From an uncultured bacterium (GTDB lineage Bacteria > Cyanobacteriota > Vampirovibrionia > Obscuribacterales > Obscuribacteraceae): a DNA stretch of 41,608 nucleotides. The translations under genes and the position numbers were made by a program. Under the pieces are notes generated by a model, which searched no databases, was not told where the DNA came from, and worked only from the letters and a program-made list of their open reading frames with translations. The DNA is taken from the NCBI GenBank assembly GCA_903835185.1, contig CAILLX010000042.1:1-41608 (forward strand). The letters run 5' to 3'. This document shows, piece after piece, positions 8,173 to 16,559 of the stretch. The stretch's first letter is position 1. Every line of letters begins with the position of its first letter.

Positions 8173-8496
8173 TTAGATATGCTTGTTGATGGCTGTAGCT
8201 AGTGTCGATTTTGGCACTGCGCCTACTACTTGCTCCACAACCTGCCCGCTCTTGAAGAGATAGAGGCTGGGAATACCACGAATGGTATAGGCTTGTGCAG
8301 TCTTGGGATTCTCATCAGTGTTGAGTTTTACTACCTTCAAACGGCCTTCAAACTCTTTAGACAAATCCTCGACCACCGGTGCAACCGCTTTACATGGTCC
8401 GCACCAGGGAGCCCAGAAGTCGACCAGTACAGGGACATCTGACTTCAGGACTTCTTGTTCGAAGGTACCGTCGGTAACGTTTGGTACACCAGACAT
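8173..8496 (-). CDS. trxA: Thioredoxin
   Basis: 107 residues, the standard size for cytosolic thioredoxin. It has the canonical active site WCGPCK in [13 protein letters not shown], the cis-proline segment RGIPSLYLF and the C-terminal glycine-containing VVGAVPK. It reduces protein disulfides and is itself reduced by thioredoxin reductase, which is not in this window. The ATG at 8496 has a strong ribosome site (GGGAGG, 8 bases upstream). A TATAAT hexamer on the minus strand (8554-8559) forms a likely -10. The gene lies upstream of the membrane-anchored thioredoxin and protease genes, but the 173-base gap suggests it may be a separate transcription unit. Confidence 0.96.
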   Translation of the reverse strand: MSGVPNVTDGTFEQEVLKSDVPVLVDFWAPWCGPCKAVAPVVEDLSKEFEGRLKVVKLNTDENPKTAQAYTIRGIPSLYLFKSGQVVEQVVGAVPKSTLATAINKHI

Positions 8497-8553
8497 TGAT
8501 TAGGACCTCCCATTCGGCTGGTTGATACTGCTTTAACCTGAACCAGCTTGGAA

Positions 8554-8582
8554 ATTATAAATACCAGAGAATAGTTTCTCAC
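8554..8582 (-). promoter_or_regulatory. Probable trxA promoter
   Basis: The minus strand has a perfect TATAAT (8554-8559). Seventeen bases upstream is GTGAGA (8577-8582), matching four of six -35 consensus positions. Initiation would be near 8547, about 50 bases before the trxA start codon. Motif match only. Confidence 0.45.
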
Positions 8583-8636
8583 ACAACGCCCGAATTGTCT
8601 TAACAATAAGCCTAAAGGCTACTGGTTAAGCCATAA

Positions 8637-8683
8637 AGAGCTTGATTAAGCTCTGCAGCTGGGCCTAGCCAGCCGCTAGCTGC
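8637..8683. repeat. Paired inverted repeats between trxA and the sensor kinase gene
   Basis: AGAGCTT-4-AAGCTCT (8637-8654) is a perfect 7-base inverted repeat. It is followed at once by GCAGCT...AGCTGC (8655-8660 with 8678-8683). Both sit in the 248-base divergent gap, about 60-110 bases before the kinase start. They could be operators or RNA hairpins; no T-run follows, so a terminator is unlikely. Confidence 0.35.
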
Positions 8684-8744
8684 AGATTGAAAAACCTCAG
8701 GTGTCAGTGTGACCGCTTAGAATAGATGTGGAGGATTTTTTGGT

Positions 8745-10214
8745 ATGTTTCGGCTGAGTTACATTTATAAATGGGTGTCGCGTAGCTTAGCTAATCAACT
8801 CCTGTTTACTTATCTTCTGGTGCTCACTATTGCCCTTCTAATTGTGAGTGTCTCAGCCTTGTCAACGATTAAGACCGAGTCGATAACAGACTTGCGCAAT
8901 GCTCTGGAAGTGGAAGCGATGAACCTCGGTCTGGAGATTGACAACGACTTACGCCTGGATTCACCTGCTGCTCGCAAACGTATTAAGGCGGCTGCCAACA
9001 GGCGTGCCGAAAAGGGCGGAGTCACTATTACTGTAGTTGATGATGAAGGGCATATTCTGGCAGATTCAGGCATAAGGCAGCAGCCTGAAGGTGAAAATAT
9101 AGCTAATCAACCAGAGATAACTGAGGCGTTAGCTGGAATTGCATCTATTTGTACAAGGTCGTCTGCCAGGACCAATTCAGAATGGCTTTTTGTTGCTTAT
9201 CCAATCAGGGCTGCCGGGCAAACGGCCGGTGTTATCCGGTTGGGACTGCCGCTCAATCAGCTTAATCAACGGCTAAATAAAGATCTGATGACTTTTCTTG
9301 AGTTTATTTTTGGCACCGGCATTATTACAGTGCTCATCAGTCTCTGGCTGGCAAGAAAAGTGACAAGGCCGATTAGCGAAATGAGCGCCATGTCAAAGGC
9401 GATTGCCCATTCTGGGGATATGTCAGTATTTGTGCCGGTGCGTAGACAGGATGAAATTGGCGAACTGGGGCTCTCTTTTAATCAGATGATTGGACGGTTG
9501 CGGGAGCAGGAGCGCTTAAGGCAGGAATTTATCGCCAATGCGTCGCACGAGTTAAAGACACCTACAATGGCGATAGGTTCAGTAGTTGAAGCGTTGCAGT
9601 CTGGGGCGGTGGACGATCCCGAGCTCAGGGTGCAGTTTCTTGGCTCACTTGAAAAGCTGGTCGACAGACAATCGAGGCTGATTCAAGATCTGCTCGATAT
9701 AACAAGGCTGGATGGCGGACTGGAGGAAGATTGGAATGAAGTTGTCAACCTTGTAGATGTGATAAATGATGCTGTCGAAGAGATTAGACCGCAGGCAGAA
9801 AAGAAGCAGATTGAACTTTCCAACCTGTCAGACGGCAACGGGCTTTCTGTAGCTGGCAATCCCAGCCAGCTGCAGCGAGCTTTAGTGAATCTCCTTACAA
9901 ATGCGGTCAACTATACTCCCTCGTCTGGAAAGATTGATGTGTCTGTAGAGATGGTTGGTGACGACCAGGTTGAAGTGAGGATTAGCGATACTGGAGTAGG
10001 TATAGAGCTGGCAGATCTTCCGCACATATTCGATCGCTTTTATCGTGCTGACAAAGCCCGCACCCGCGTCGGAGGTGGCACAGGGTTGGGGCTGGCAATT
10101 ACGCGTGAGATCATAGCCAGGCATCAAGGAGTTGTTTCTGTTGAATCAGAAGTGGCAAAAGGGTCAACCTTTAGAGTGAGGCTGCCTTTGAATACAAATG
10201 TTGAGCAGGAATGA
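8745..10214 (+). CDS. PhoR-like sensor histidine kinase (HAMP, HisKA, HATPase)
   Basis: 489 residues. First membrane helix at about 18-40, an extracytoplasmic sensor region (about 41-183) without a fold I can name, second helix at about 184-203, a HAMP linker (205-255), then the HisKA phosphoacceptor in ASHELKTP (His268). The ATP-binding domain has the N box (N382, N386), DTGVGI (D415) and GGGTGLGL (443-450). All catalytic motifs are intact, so it should autophosphorylate. Length and order match PhoR/VicK-type kinases. GGAGG lies 10 bases before the ATG. No response-regulator gene is adjacent: upstream is divergent trxA and downstream is convergent murQ. Its partner must be encoded elsewhere or be shared. 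Confidence 0.93.
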   Translation: MFRLSYIYKWVSRSLANQLLFTYLLVLTIALLIVSVSALSTIKTESITDLRNALEVEAMNLGLEIDNDLRLDSPAARKRIKAAANRRAEKGGVTITVVDDEGHILADSGIRQQPEGENIANQPEITEALAGIASICTRSSARTNSEWLFVAYPIRAAGQTAGVIRLGLPLNQLNQRLNKDLMTFLEFIFGTGIITVLISLWLARKVTRPISEMSAMSKAIAHSGDMSVFVPVRRQDEIGELGLSFNQMIGRLREQERLRQEFIANASHELKTPTMAIGSVVEALQSGAVDDPELRVQFLGSLEKLVDRQSRLIQDLLDITRLDGGLEEDWNEVVNLVDVINDAVEEIRPQAEKKQIELSNLSDGNGLSVAGNPSQLQRALVNLLTNAVNYTPSSGKIDVSVEMVGDDQVEVRISDTGVGIELADLPHIFDRFYRADKARTRVGGGTGLGLAITREIIARHQGVVSVESEVAKGSTFRVRLPLNTNVEQE

Positions 10215-10301
10215 AGAGTAGTGACCCAGCTAAGGGAATATGCCGCCGGTCAGGAACCGTCTGCCCGTTAAATGCCTGCCCGTGACCATGTGCAAGTCGA
10301 C

Positions 10302-11237
10302 TTAGACTTCCAGGGCGCGGCGCAGTGAGCCTTCGCATTGAGAAAGCAGAGCCTCGGCGGCAGCGCGTCCCAGTTTCTTCTTCACCATTAAGATAGCTGT
10401 CTTGGCATTGTCGTGCGAAGCTACTAAAGCTCCTTCAGCTACGTGTCGCGGCACACCGGATATGGTGCTGATTATTGATACAGCTCTTTCTCTGAGCTTA
10501 TGGTTGGTCGGCTTAAGATCGACCATCAAATTCTCGTACACTTTGCCCTGCCGGACCATAGCGCAGGTTGACAGCAGGTTGAGAACCATCTTTTGTGCCG
10601 TCCCAGCTTTCATCCTTGTCGAGCCTGAGAGAGCTTCTGGTCCCACTACAACAGCAATTGTGACATCTGCCAGCCGTTCAAGGTCAGTGCCATGATTGTT
10701 GACTGTAGCTATTACTTTAGCTCCGTTAGCACGTGCCTTATCGCAAGCGCCCAGGACATAAGGAGTGCGGCCGCTGGCAGTAATCCCAACTACTACATCC
10801 TTGTCTGTAATCCCGACTGCAGTGGCGTCGCGGAAGCCGGCATCCCGGTCGTCTTCAGCATTTTCAAATGATTTGAACATTGCTTCTTTGCCGCCGGCTA
10901 AATGAGCCTGTATCAGATCAGGGGCGATACCGAAAGTGGGAGGACATTCGCTGGCATCGAGCACGCCCAGCCGTCCGCTTGTTCCGGCGCCGAAGTAAAA
11001 GAGTCTGCCGCCGGCGCGGAGGCGCTCGGCGATAAGGTCGACAGCCTTGGCTATTTCAGGAATGCACTTCCTGACTACTTGCGGTACCTCGAGATCTTCC
11101 TCCTGAATCCTGCTCACCAGGTCGGTTGTGTTAAGTTTGTCAAGGTCCATCGTGCGAGGATTGCGTTCCTCCGTCACACTCCGGTTGAATTCGGTTGTAT
11201 AACCAATCAAGCTATCAATATCTTTACAAGTTCCCAT
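10302..11237 (-). CDS. murQ: N-acetylmuramic acid 6-phosphate etherase
   Basis: 311 residues, family-typical length. The enzyme cleaves the lactyl ether of MurNAc-6-phosphate to give GlcNAc-6-phosphate and D-lactate during cell-wall recycling. Seen: the family N terminus TEERNPRTMDLDKL, the sugar-phosphate isomerase (SIS) loop FGAGTSGRLG, the catalytic segment ASECPPTFG (E97) and FENAEDD (E128). The 31-residue spacing equals that of the two catalytic glutamates known for E. coli MurQ (E83, E114). Other family blocks are GITASGRTPYV and SGSTRMKAGTAQK. The ATG at 11237 lies 16 bases after the hydantoinase stop with no clear ribosome site, so it is probably translated from that upstream message. 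No MurP or AnmK is nearby. Confidence 0.95.
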   Translation of the reverse strand: MGTCKDIDSLIGYTTEFNRSVTEERNPRTMDLDKLNTTDLVSRIQEEDLEVPQVVRKCIPEIAKAVDLIAERLRAGGRLFYFGAGTSGRLGVLDASECPPTFGIAPDLIQAHLAGGKEAMFKSFENAEDDRDAGFRDATAVGITDKDVVVGITASGRTPYVLGACDKARANGAKVIATVNNHGTDLERLADVTIAVVVGPEALSGSTRMKAGTAQKMVLNLLSTCAMVRQGKVYENLMVDLKPTNHKLRERAVSIISTISGVPRHVAEGALVASHDNAKTAILMVKKKLGRAAAEALLSQCEGSLRRALEV

Positions 11238-11253
11238 ATTTTATGCCGTTTTC

Positions 11254-12642
11254 TTATCTGAACTCCGCTGTCAAGCGATTTAAGAACTGACCAGATCCGC
11301 TGCTGCCTACATAGTTGCCATTGTTGACTACTACTCTGCCTCGGGAAAGGACAGTTTCCACCACTCCCTCAACCTCCATCCCTTCGTAGCAATTGTAGTC
11401 TACGTTCATGTGATGAGTGCTGGCGCTAATAGTCATTTTCTTCTTTGGGTCAAAAATGACCAGATCGGCGTCAGAGCCTGCCGCAATAGTACCTTTTCTC
11501 GGGAAGAGACCAAAAATCTTGGCAGCTGCAGTTGAAGTTATTTCGACAAAACGGTTAACAGAGATGCGACCGCCAGTTACACCGCCGTTGTAGACAAGGC
11601 TCATTCTGTTCTCTATTCCAGGCATACCGTTTGGAATCTTAGTGAAATCGTTGCGACCCAGTTCTTTCTGTCCTACGAAATTAAACGGGCAGTGATCTGT
11701 GGCTACGACCTGCAGATCATTCATGCGCAAGCCTTCCCACAGTTTTTCCTGGTTCCATTTTTCGCGCAAAGGAGGGGTGGCAACATATTTAGCAGCTGCA
11801 AAGTCGTCCTTGCTGTAGTATGAGCTGTCAAGGAAGAGATACTGCGGGCAGGTCTCTGCCATGACAGGGATACCGGCAGCTCTGGCGGCTGACACTTTGG
11901 TAAGTGAATCGTAGCAGCTGGTATGAACTATATAGACCGGGGTGCCGGCCATCTGGGCAATTGCAATTGAACGGCCGACAGCTTCAGCCTCTGCTGCGTC
12001 CGGACGGGTAAGAGCATGAAACTCAGGTGCCTTGTTGCCTGCTGCAAGTGCGTTTGCAACCAGCTCGGTTATTACAAGCCCGTTTTCGGCATGGATAGAT
12101 ACAAGCCCGCCGTGCCTCCCGGCAACTGACATTGCTTTGAAGATGCAGGCATCATCGACCATCAACGAGCCAGGATAAGCCATGAAGAGCTTGAAGCTAG
12201 TGACGCCATCATGCTTCATCAGATGGTTCATCTCCTCCAGATACTCTGGTTTCGATAAATCGGTGACTGCCATGTGAAAAGAATAGTCAATTGATGCTTT
12301 TCCTTGCGCCTTCTTATGCCAGGTGTCGAGAGCAGCTAGCATAGAGGAGCCTTTTGTTTGAATGGCAAAGTCGATGATTGTAGTTGTTCCTCCGCAGGCT
12401 GCAGCTGCTGTGCCTGTCTGGAAGTCATCAGCTGATACTGTGGACCCGAATGGCATGTCCAGGTGCGTGTGCGGGTCGATACCCCCAGGTATGACCAGCT
12501 TATCTTTAGCATCAATAACCAGATCAGCTGATATATCAAGGTTCTTGCCTAGAAGTGTAATCAGCTCGCCATCTACCAGGATGTCGCCTCTATAGTCGTC
12601 AACAGCTGTAACAATGCGCCCGTTTTTAATAAGAGTCTTCAT
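11254..12642 (-). CDS. hydA: D-hydantoinase / dihydropyrimidinase
   Basis: About 462 residues of the cyclic amidohydrolase family. Metal-binding residues are in place: DPHTHL (H58, H60), the carboxylated lysine in SFKLFMAYPG (K151), SIHAENG (H184), VHTSC (H240) and ATDHCPF (D316). Such enzymes open the ring of dihydropyrimidines or 5-substituted hydantoins to N-carbamoyl amino acids; which one is used cannot be read from sequence. The start at 12642 (KTLIKNGRIV) is chosen because the domain begins there and GAGGAAG lies 9 bases upstream; an in-frame ATG 16 codons earlier lacks this support. No carbamoylase or dihydropyrimidine dehydrogenase is adjacent, although in pyrimidine degradation operons they often are. 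murQ follows after 16 bases. Confidence 0.92.
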   Translation of the reverse strand: MKTLIKNGRIVTAVDDYRGDILVDGELITLLGKNLDISADLVIDAKDKLVIPGGIDPHTHLDMPFGSTVSADDFQTGTAAAACGGTTTIIDFAIQTKGSSMLAALDTWHKKAQGKASIDYSFHMAVTDLSKPEYLEEMNHLMKHDGVTSFKLFMAYPGSLMVDDACIFKAMSVAGRHGGLVSIHAENGLVITELVANALAAGNKAPEFHALTRPDAAEAEAVGRSIAIAQMAGTPVYIVHTSCYDSLTKVSAARAAGIPVMAETCPQYLFLDSSYYSKDDFAAAKYVATPPLREKWNQEKLWEGLRMNDLQVVATDHCPFNFVGQKELGRNDFTKIPNGMPGIENRMSLVYNGGVTGGRISVNRFVEITSTAAAKIFGLFPRKGTIAAGSDADLVIFDPKKKMTISASTHHMNVDYNCYEGMEVEGVVETVLSRGRVVVNNGNYVGSSGSGQFLNRLTAEFR

Positions 12643-12766
12643 TTTTGCTGCTTCCTCAGTACAAAACGTCTGCTCTTCTGCCTTAGTCACATTCTCAGTT
12701 AAGCATCTGTCTTTTGCTAGCTTCGCAGGTCATAAGCAGTGAAACATGCCTAATAAGAAAGGCTAG

Positions 12767-12795
12767 TTTAAACGCCAGTATAAGGCACTATTCAA
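12767..12795 (-). promoter_or_regulatory. Possible promoter of the hydantoinase-murQ unit
   Basis: On the minus strand TTGAAT (12790-12795) is followed after 17 bases by TTTAAA (12767-12772), each four or five matches to the sigma-70 hexamers. It would give a leader of about 120 bases. The rest of the 404-base divergent gap (12643-13046) holds no gene I can support; a short inverted repeat TGGGA-8-TCCCA lies near 12957-12975. Confidence 0.3.
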
Positions 12796-13046
12796 TAATC
12801 TTATGCAATATGGCACCGCGGTTATATCTACTGGATAGCCAGGCGTCCGTCTCGACAGTCGCTGAACCTGGAGTCTACAGGATGGCAGGTAGTCTGGTCG
12901 CTAATTTAACGCGGTGAAGAGCTGGTCCATGCTATAAACAGGATACTCTGCCAGGTTGGGAAGAGCTTATCCCAGTGGCGCATCCTTATTCCAGCCAAAT
13001 GACCTGGTGTAAGGGTCCAGGCTAGCGATATGAGGGCATATTCCTC

Positions 13047-14975
13047 GTGAAAGGCGTTACCTCTGAAGTAATCGCTGAAGTAAGGAGTCGAGCAAATTTG
13101 CTCGAAGTAATCTCTGAGTTTGTTGTTCTGAAAAGAGCTGGCAAGGAGCACAGGGGGCTGTGCCCGTTTCATGCTGAGAAATCTCCTTCATTCCATGTCA
13201 ATCCGGAAAAAGGCATTTATAAATGCTTTGGATGTGGTGAAGGTGGAGATGTGTTCGCTTTCTTCCAGAAAGTCAAAGGGTTGGATTTCCTGGATGCAGT
13301 GCGCGATCTGGCTGGTCGTTATGGAGTGAAGCTGGTCGAGAGTGCCGAAGATAGGCAAGAGTGGGACAGGCGTACAAGCATACTCATGCTTTACCAGCAG
13401 GCATGCCAGTATTACAGCCATCTTCTTTCTGATCCAGAAGAGGGGGCACTAGCACGCTCATATCTTCAGTTGCGCGGAATTACTGCGGCGACGGCAGAGA
13501 AATTTAAACTTGGCTATGCAGCTAATGCCTGGGACGGACTTTATAGCTATCTTACAGGCACAGTGAAGGCGCAGGCGGCTACTCTGGAAGAAGCCGGATT
13601 AGTGAGAAGGCGCCAGGAAACAAGTGGCTGTTACGATCTTTTCAGGCACCGCCTAATAATTCCTATCTGTGACAGTGAGGGGCGTGTCATCGCCTTTGGT
13701 GGCAGAGCGCTTGGCGACGGTGAGGTCAAGTATCTCAACTCGCCCGAAACGCCAATCTATACTAAAGGGCAGCATCTCTTCGGACTTAACCTGGCTAAGG
13801 ATGAGATTAAGCGGCAAGATTCAGTAATAGTTGTTGAAGGATATTTTGATGCTATTGCAGCGCATCAGTTTGGTTTTGAGCATACTGTAGCCACTCTCGG
13901 GACAGCTTTAACTGAGCGTCAAGCCAAGCTGCTGGTGCGCTACACTGAATCAAAGCGTGTGTATCTTGCTTTTGACTCTGACTCGGCAGGTGAACGGGCT
14001 CTGGAGAGAGGCGTTGAGACTCTCAATCAGATTGCTGAAGGGGTTGGCATAGAGCTCAGGGCGCTGAGAGTCCCCGGGGGTAAAGACCCGGATGAGTGCC
14101 TGCGAGCGCCAGAACCGCAGGGTGGGCAGGCAGCTTTTGCTGCTGCTATTGCCAGCGCGCCGCACCTGATCGATTACCAGCTGGAAAGAGCTGTAGAAGA
14201 GTCCGACTTGAAGAGTCATACAGGCAGAATTGAGGCTGCACGCCAGGTTGTGCCAATTCTGGCTCAGATTAAAAATTCAGTCGGGCGCAGTGAGTATGTG
14301 CGGCAGTGGGCCCTTACACTTGGCTTGCGTGAAGAAGCCCTGCTGGCTGATGTTGGTGACTACCGACGCCGCCTCGGCAGCGGCTTGCCTGCCAGGATGC
14401 CCGCTCAGCGTGCCGGATCCGGCTCCCTTAAGTCTGGTCATCTGGAAGCTGAGCGGCAACTTCTGGCTTTTTATCTGACATCGCGAGAAGATAATGAAAG
14501 GGTAAGTACGGCTCTGGCTGACGAGCACTTTATTGATCCTGTTAACGAGCGGATTAAGGAAGCTCTCGATGGGATTGGCAGCCAGTTTAATACAGTTGAC
14601 GACCTGCAATATAAGCTGATGGATCGTCTGGCGCCAGACAGTGAGGCTAGCCGTCTTCTGGTAGACCTGGTCTTCAAAGTTGAAGAGATTCGCAAGCAGA
14701 AGGCTCCTCTTGAGGTTATGCTTAATGAGGGACGGGCCAGAATTCTTAAAGAGAGAATGATTCGGGCAAAAAACAGTCTGCGGGAACGGATGGGTTTGGC
14801 CGGAAGCGAGAGCGAACAGAGTGAACTTAGCAGTAAAATAAGTCAACTGTTGCAGCTGGAATCTGCCCTGCTGTCTTCGGGGCGAACTCAGGACGAAATT
14901 GATGAAATTAAACGCAAGATTGGTGAAATACTGGGTGACAAGGGGCAACTGACTCAATTGGAGACCAAGGCGTGA
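13047..14975 (+). CDS. dnaG: DNA primase
   Basis: 642 residues, usual size for DnaG. It makes RNA primers for replication with the DnaB helicase. The N-terminal CHC2-type zinc ribbon is complete: CPFH (C39, H42) and CFGC (C60, C63). The catalytic core has the TOPRIM motifs VVEGYFD (E264) and AFDSDSAG (D310, D312), preceded by the family segment [18 protein letters not shown]. The C-terminal ~200 residues would be the helicase-binding part. Start is GTG 13047, with GAGGG about 11 bases upstream; the product begins at the conserved first helix before the zinc ribbon. The stop overlaps the next start as GTGA, tying it to rpoD in the classic macromolecular-synthesis arrangement, here without rpsU. 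Confidence 0.97.
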   Translation: MKGVTSEVIAEVRSRANLLEVISEFVVLKRAGKEHRGLCPFHAEKSPSFHVNPEKGIYKCFGCGEGGDVFAFFQKVKGLDFLDAVRDLAGRYGVKLVESAEDRQEWDRRTSILMLYQQACQYYSHLLSDPEEGALARSYLQLRGITAATAEKFKLGYAANAWDGLYSYLTGTVKAQAATLEEAGLVRRRQETSGCYDLFRHRLIIPICDSEGRVIAFGGRALGDGEVKYLNSPETPIYTKGQHLFGLNLAKDEIKRQDSVIVVEGYFDAIAAHQFGFEHTVATLGTALTERQAKLLVRYTESKRVYLAFDSDSAGERALERGVETLNQIAEGVGIELRALRVPGGKDPDECLRAPEPQGGQAAFAAAIASAPHLIDYQLERAVEESDLKSHTGRIEAARQVVPILAQIKNSVGRSEYVRQWALTLGLREEALLADVGDYRRRLGSGLPARMPAQRAGSGSLKSGHLEAERQLLAFYLTSREDNERVSTALADEHFIDPVNERIKEALDGIGSQFNTVDDLQYKLMDRLAPDSEASRLLVDLVFKVEEIRKQKAPLEVMLNEGRARILKERMIRAKNSLRERMGLAGSESEQSELSSKISQLLQLESALLSSGRTQDEIDEIKRKIGEILGDKGQLTQLETKA

Positions 14976-16045
14976 CGAGCAGCAAAGATAAAGAAGATAG
15001 TTTCATCAACCGGCTGGACAATCTTGAGGAGGCTGGCAAGCGCCGGGAGCAGTCCGGTCTGGAAGATCTTCTTGGCGAGGATGAATCAGGGCTTGATGTA
15101 GATCTGCCCGGGATGTCTGCAAGCGAAGATCCAGTCTTTATTGAGATTGAAGATGAAAAGGTAGCGGGAGATCCGCAGGAGTTTGAGGCAGAAGCTTCGC
15201 GGGGCTTGTCGTCGGATGATCCTGTAAGGATGTATCTTCGCGAAATAGGCAGAATTCAGTTGTTAACTGCCGATCAAGAGATTGATCTTGCCCGCAAAAT
15301 TGAGCATGGTGGTGCTGAGGGGGCGATAGCCAAGCGTCGTCTTGTGCAAGCCAATCTGCGTCTGGTTGTCTCTATTGCCAAGAAGTACATAGGCAGAGGG
15401 ATGCTTTTTCTTGATCTTATCCAAGAGGGCAATCTCGGGCTGATTAGAGCTGCTGAAAAGTTTGACTATGAGCGCGGGTATAAGTTTTCTACTTATGCCA
15501 CCTGGTGGATTCGTCAAGCTATTACGCGTGCTATTGCCGACCAGGCCAGGACAATTCGTGTACCTGTCCATATGGTTGAAACTATAAACAAGCTCAAGAA
15601 GATTACACGTAAGCTGGCTCAGGACAAGGGGCGCAAGCCGACTGAAGAAGAGATAGCCGAGGCTATGGAAATATCGCTCATCAAGTTGCGCGAAATTATT
15701 AAAGTGGCACAGGAACCTATCTCCCTGGAAACTCCCATAGGCAAGGAGGAAGATAGTCGGCTGGGCGATTTTATTGAAGATCGTGATGCTGAAACACCAG
15801 CTTCATCAGTGACCCAGGAGCTGCTGCGTGAAGACATCATTGAAGTTATGGCCGGACTGTCTCCGCGAGAGCGTGACGTACTCAGGCTTCGTTTCGGGCT
15901 GGATGATGGCCGGCAGCGAACTTTAGAAGAAGTTGGACAGCTCTTTGGTGTCACACGTGAGCGTATCCGCCAGATTGAAGCAAAAGCGTTACGTAAACTA
16001 AGGCATCCCAACCGTAGCCGGCGCTTGCGTGAGTATATAGATTAG
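14972..16045 (+). CDS. rpoD: RNA polymerase primary sigma factor (sigma-70/SigA type)
   Basis: 357 residues. An acidic N-terminal arm (about 1-80) replaces the longer region 1.1/non-conserved block of proteobacterial RpoD. Region 1.2 begins at [12 protein letters not shown] (82). Region 2 has the core-binding and -10 elements ([42 protein letters not shown]). Region 3 follows, then region 4 with [14 protein letters not shown] and the -35-binding helix-turn-helix ([20 protein letters not shown]). All elements for promoter opening are intact, so this is probably the housekeeping sigma; its group 1 status is inferred from the dnaG link. Translation starts at a GTG that overlaps the dnaG stop by four bases. 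Confidence 0.95.
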   Translation: MTSSKDKEDSFINRLDNLEEAGKRREQSGLEDLLGEDESGLDVDLPGMSASEDPVFIEIEDEKVAGDPQEFEAEASRGLSSDDPVRMYLREIGRIQLLTADQEIDLARKIEHGGAEGAIAKRRLVQANLRLVVSIAKKYIGRGMLFLDLIQEGNLGLIRAAEKFDYERGYKFSTYATWWIRQAITRAIADQARTIRVPVHMVETINKLKKITRKLAQDKGRKPTEEEIAEAMEISLIKLREIIKVAQEPISLETPIGKEEDSRLGDFIEDRDAETPASSVTQELLREDIIEVMAGLSPRERDVLRLRFGLDDGRQRTLEEVGQLFGVTRERIRQIEAKALRKLRHPNRSRRLREYID

Positions 16046-16121
16046 GCACGGGCTCCTGGAGACAGGGTTCTGTCAAGGCTAGTTTAGTGCAGGCATCTGA
16101 CAGTGAGGGTCGTTTGACCTA

Positions 16122-16433
16122 TTACTCATCTTTGTTGTCCAGGTTGTTATCAGGCAGCCACTCCAATACTTCCGGAGCTCGGCGAATATCCTCCAGAATT
16201 GTATAAAGTTCGCAGGCGCTGGCAGCAGGTACTGCAGAGGCAGGGATTCCGGAAACTGCCAGTGTAATGGCGCGCGAGCCGAGCTCCAGATGCACCTGAT
16301 CGCCTACTTTAAGCTCCAGTGATGCTTTGGACGGACGATTATTGACGAAGACACGTCCCTGGTTGCATGCCATCTGGGCTACAATGCGCCTTTTAATCAG
16401 GCGCGAGGTTTTTAACCACTTATCCAGTCTCAT
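16122..16433 (-). CDS. rqcP: S4-domain RNA-binding protein RqcP (Hsp15/YabO-like)
   Basis: 103 residues. The N-terminal half is an S4 RNA-binding domain (LDKWLKTSRLIKRR, QGRVFVNNRPSKAS, LKVGDQVHLEL), closely patterned like the ribosome-quality-control factor RqcP (B. subtilis YabO) and the E. coli heat-shock protein Hsp15. RqcP holds tRNA on stalled 50S subunits while RqcH adds alanine tails. The C-terminal ~35 residues are less conserved. The partner rqcH is not in this window. It is convergent with rpoD (76-base gap with only short hairpins, such as GACAG-4-CTGTC at 16061-16074). Confidence 0.85.
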   Translation of the reverse strand: MRLDKWLKTSRLIKRRIVAQMACNQGRVFVNNRPSKASLELKVGDQVHLELGSRAITLAVSGIPASAVPAASACELYTILEDIRRAPEVLEWLPDNNLDNKDE

Positions 16434-16559
16434 TTCTTATTTGCTCCATCTGTAGACAGATTGGCTAACTGCTGGTCCCTGGTAGTTTCTGGCAGACTCT
16501 CAGCAGCAGAGCTTTCTTGAACTGGCTGTATCGCTTTTTGTAGCTGGTGGCTGCCTCTG

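Noticed and set aside
12714..12917. 67-codon + strand frame between hydantoinase and dnaG
   Set aside because: No start signal and no recognisable composition; treated as intergenic.
14277..14957. 226-codon frame opposite dnaG
   Set aside because: dnaG is certain on the + strand; the antisense product is Gln/Leu/Ser-rich noise.
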